A stretch of 7,209 nt of DNA from Sphingomonadaceae bacterium (GTDB taxonomy: Bacteria; Pseudomonadota; Alphaproteobacteria; Sphingomonadales; Sphingomonadaceae), in NCBI GenBank assembly GCA_019239785.1, contig JAFAZM010000050.1, positions 1 to 7,209 of the forward strand. The letters are read 5' to 3'. Of the stretch, positions 6,568 through 7,209 are shown one piece after another. The notes under the pieces are model-generated. The model saw only the letters and a program-made list of their open reading frames with translations, was not told the origin of the DNA and searched no databases. Position 1 is the first letter of the stretch; each line of letters starts with the position of its first letter. The translations under genes and the position numbers were made by a program.

Positions 6568-7209
6568 TGGCGGACGACCACAGCAGGGACGACGATATCG
6601 TCATCGAAGTGAAGGGGCTGAAGAACAGCTTCGGCGACCAGGTCGTCCACGAGGATCTGGATCTGGAGGTGCGTCGCGGCGAGATTTTGGGCGTGGTCGG
6701 CGGCTCGGGCACCGGGAAGTCGGTGCTGATGCGCTCGATCATCGGCCTGCAGCGCCCGGACGCGGGCGAAATCCGCGTGTTCGGCGAATCGATGGTCGGC
6801 CGGGACGAGGAGGAGGCGAAGCATGTCCGCCGCCGCTGGGGCGTGCTCTTCCAGGGCGGCGCGCTCTTCTCGGGCCTCACCGTCGCCGAGAATATCCAGG
6901 TGCCGATCAAGGAATTCTATCCAGGCCTCGATCAGGAATTGCTCGACGAGATCGCGGTCTACAAGACAGCGATGAGCGGCCTGCCCGTCGATGCCGGCGC
7001 CAAATATCCGTCCGAGCTCTCGGGCGGCATGAAGAAGCGCGCCGGCATCGCCCGCGCGCTCGCGCTCGATCCGGAGCTGCTCTTCCTGGACGAGCCGACC
7101 GCCGGCCTCGATCCGATCGGCGCCGCAGCCTTCGATCAGCTGATCCTGGAGCTGCGCCACGCGCTCGGCCTCACCGTCTTCCTGATCACGCATGATCTCG
7201 ACACGCTCT
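6567..7209 (+). CDS. mlaF: MlaF-family lipid ABC transporter ATP-binding protein (3' end outside window)
   Basis: Cytoplasmic ATPase that drives the MlaE permease. It begins at an ATG sharing its A with the TGA of mlaE, a junction typical of translational coupling, with a weak GGTGG (6557-6561) 5 nt upstream. The 214 residues present cover almost the whole nucleotide-binding domain. Walker A is GGSGTGKS (45-52), the Q-loop Q96 in LFQGGALF, and the signature ELSGGMKKR (150-158). Walker B is LLFLDE (171-176) with catalytic E176, the D-loop follows at GLDP (180-183), and the switch histidine is H209 in ITHD. The block KNSFGDQVVHEDLDL near the N-terminus and the LSGGM signature point to the MlaF/Ttg2A group rather than a generic importer ATPase. 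All catalytic elements are intact. The rest of the protein, and probably an MCE-domain mlaD gene, lie beyond the right edge. Confidence 0.94.
   Translation, partial: MADDHSRDDDIVIEVKGLKNSFGDQVVHEDLDLEVRRGEILGVVGGSGTGKSVLMRSIIGLQRPDAGEIRVFGESMVGRDEEEAKHVRRRWGVLFQGGALFSGLTVAENIQVPIKEFYPGLDQELLDEIAVYKTAMSGLPVDAGAKYPSELSGGMKKRAGIARALALDPELLFLDEPTAGLDPIGAAAFDQLILELRHALGLTVFLITHDLDTL

Noticed and set aside
6258..7193. A 311-codon antisense open frame spanning the mlaE-mlaF junction
   Set aside because: It crosses two well-supported sense genes and has no recognisable domain.

Overview
This is a GC-rich, gene-dense chromosomal window with strong G/C third-position bias. It looks like an alphaproteobacterium, plausibly a sphingomonad. 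That placement is an inference from base composition, the NodT-type outer-membrane lipoprotein and the style of the STAS-fused MlaE/MlaF pair; no rRNA or other phylogenetic marker is present. I see no tRNA, rRNA, CRISPR array, insertion sequence or phage gene.

The window holds five protein genes in three transcriptional blocks. Block 1 (1-4512, + strand) is the end of a tripartite drug-efflux operon. An inner-membrane RND pump of the HAE1 type, closest by eye to OqxB/MexF, enters already open at the left edge and lacks about 33 N-terminal residues. It is followed after 11 nt by a NodT-family outer-membrane channel lipoprotein. The periplasmic adaptor that completes such a pump is not in the window and would be expected just upstream.

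Block 2 (4690-5376, - strand) is a single HAD-IB phosphatase gene convergent with block 1. The 177-nt gap between them contains small dyads but no strong intrinsic terminator. Block 3 (5458-7209, + strand) starts divergently from the HAD gene across about 80 nt. It encodes an MlaE-type lipid ABC permease carrying its own N-terminal STAS domain (the role played by the separate MlaB in E. coli), then MlaF, the ATPase, overlapping by 1 nt and cut by the right edge. MlaEF powers phospholipid movement between inner and outer membrane; an MCE-domain protein (MlaD) would be expected next, outside the window.

Blocks 1 and 3 both concern the envelope: drug export across it and lipid homeostasis of the outer membrane. 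The HAD enzyme has all four catalytic motifs plus a hydrophobic cap segment. It resembles PgpC-like lipid-phosphate phosphatases closely enough that a lipid link with its divergent Mla neighbour is a reasonable, unproven hypothesis. Nothing here is clearly a wholly new system; the points most worth a second look are the HAD/Mla pairing, the STAS-MlaE fusion with its unclear start, and the dyads in the two intergenic gaps.
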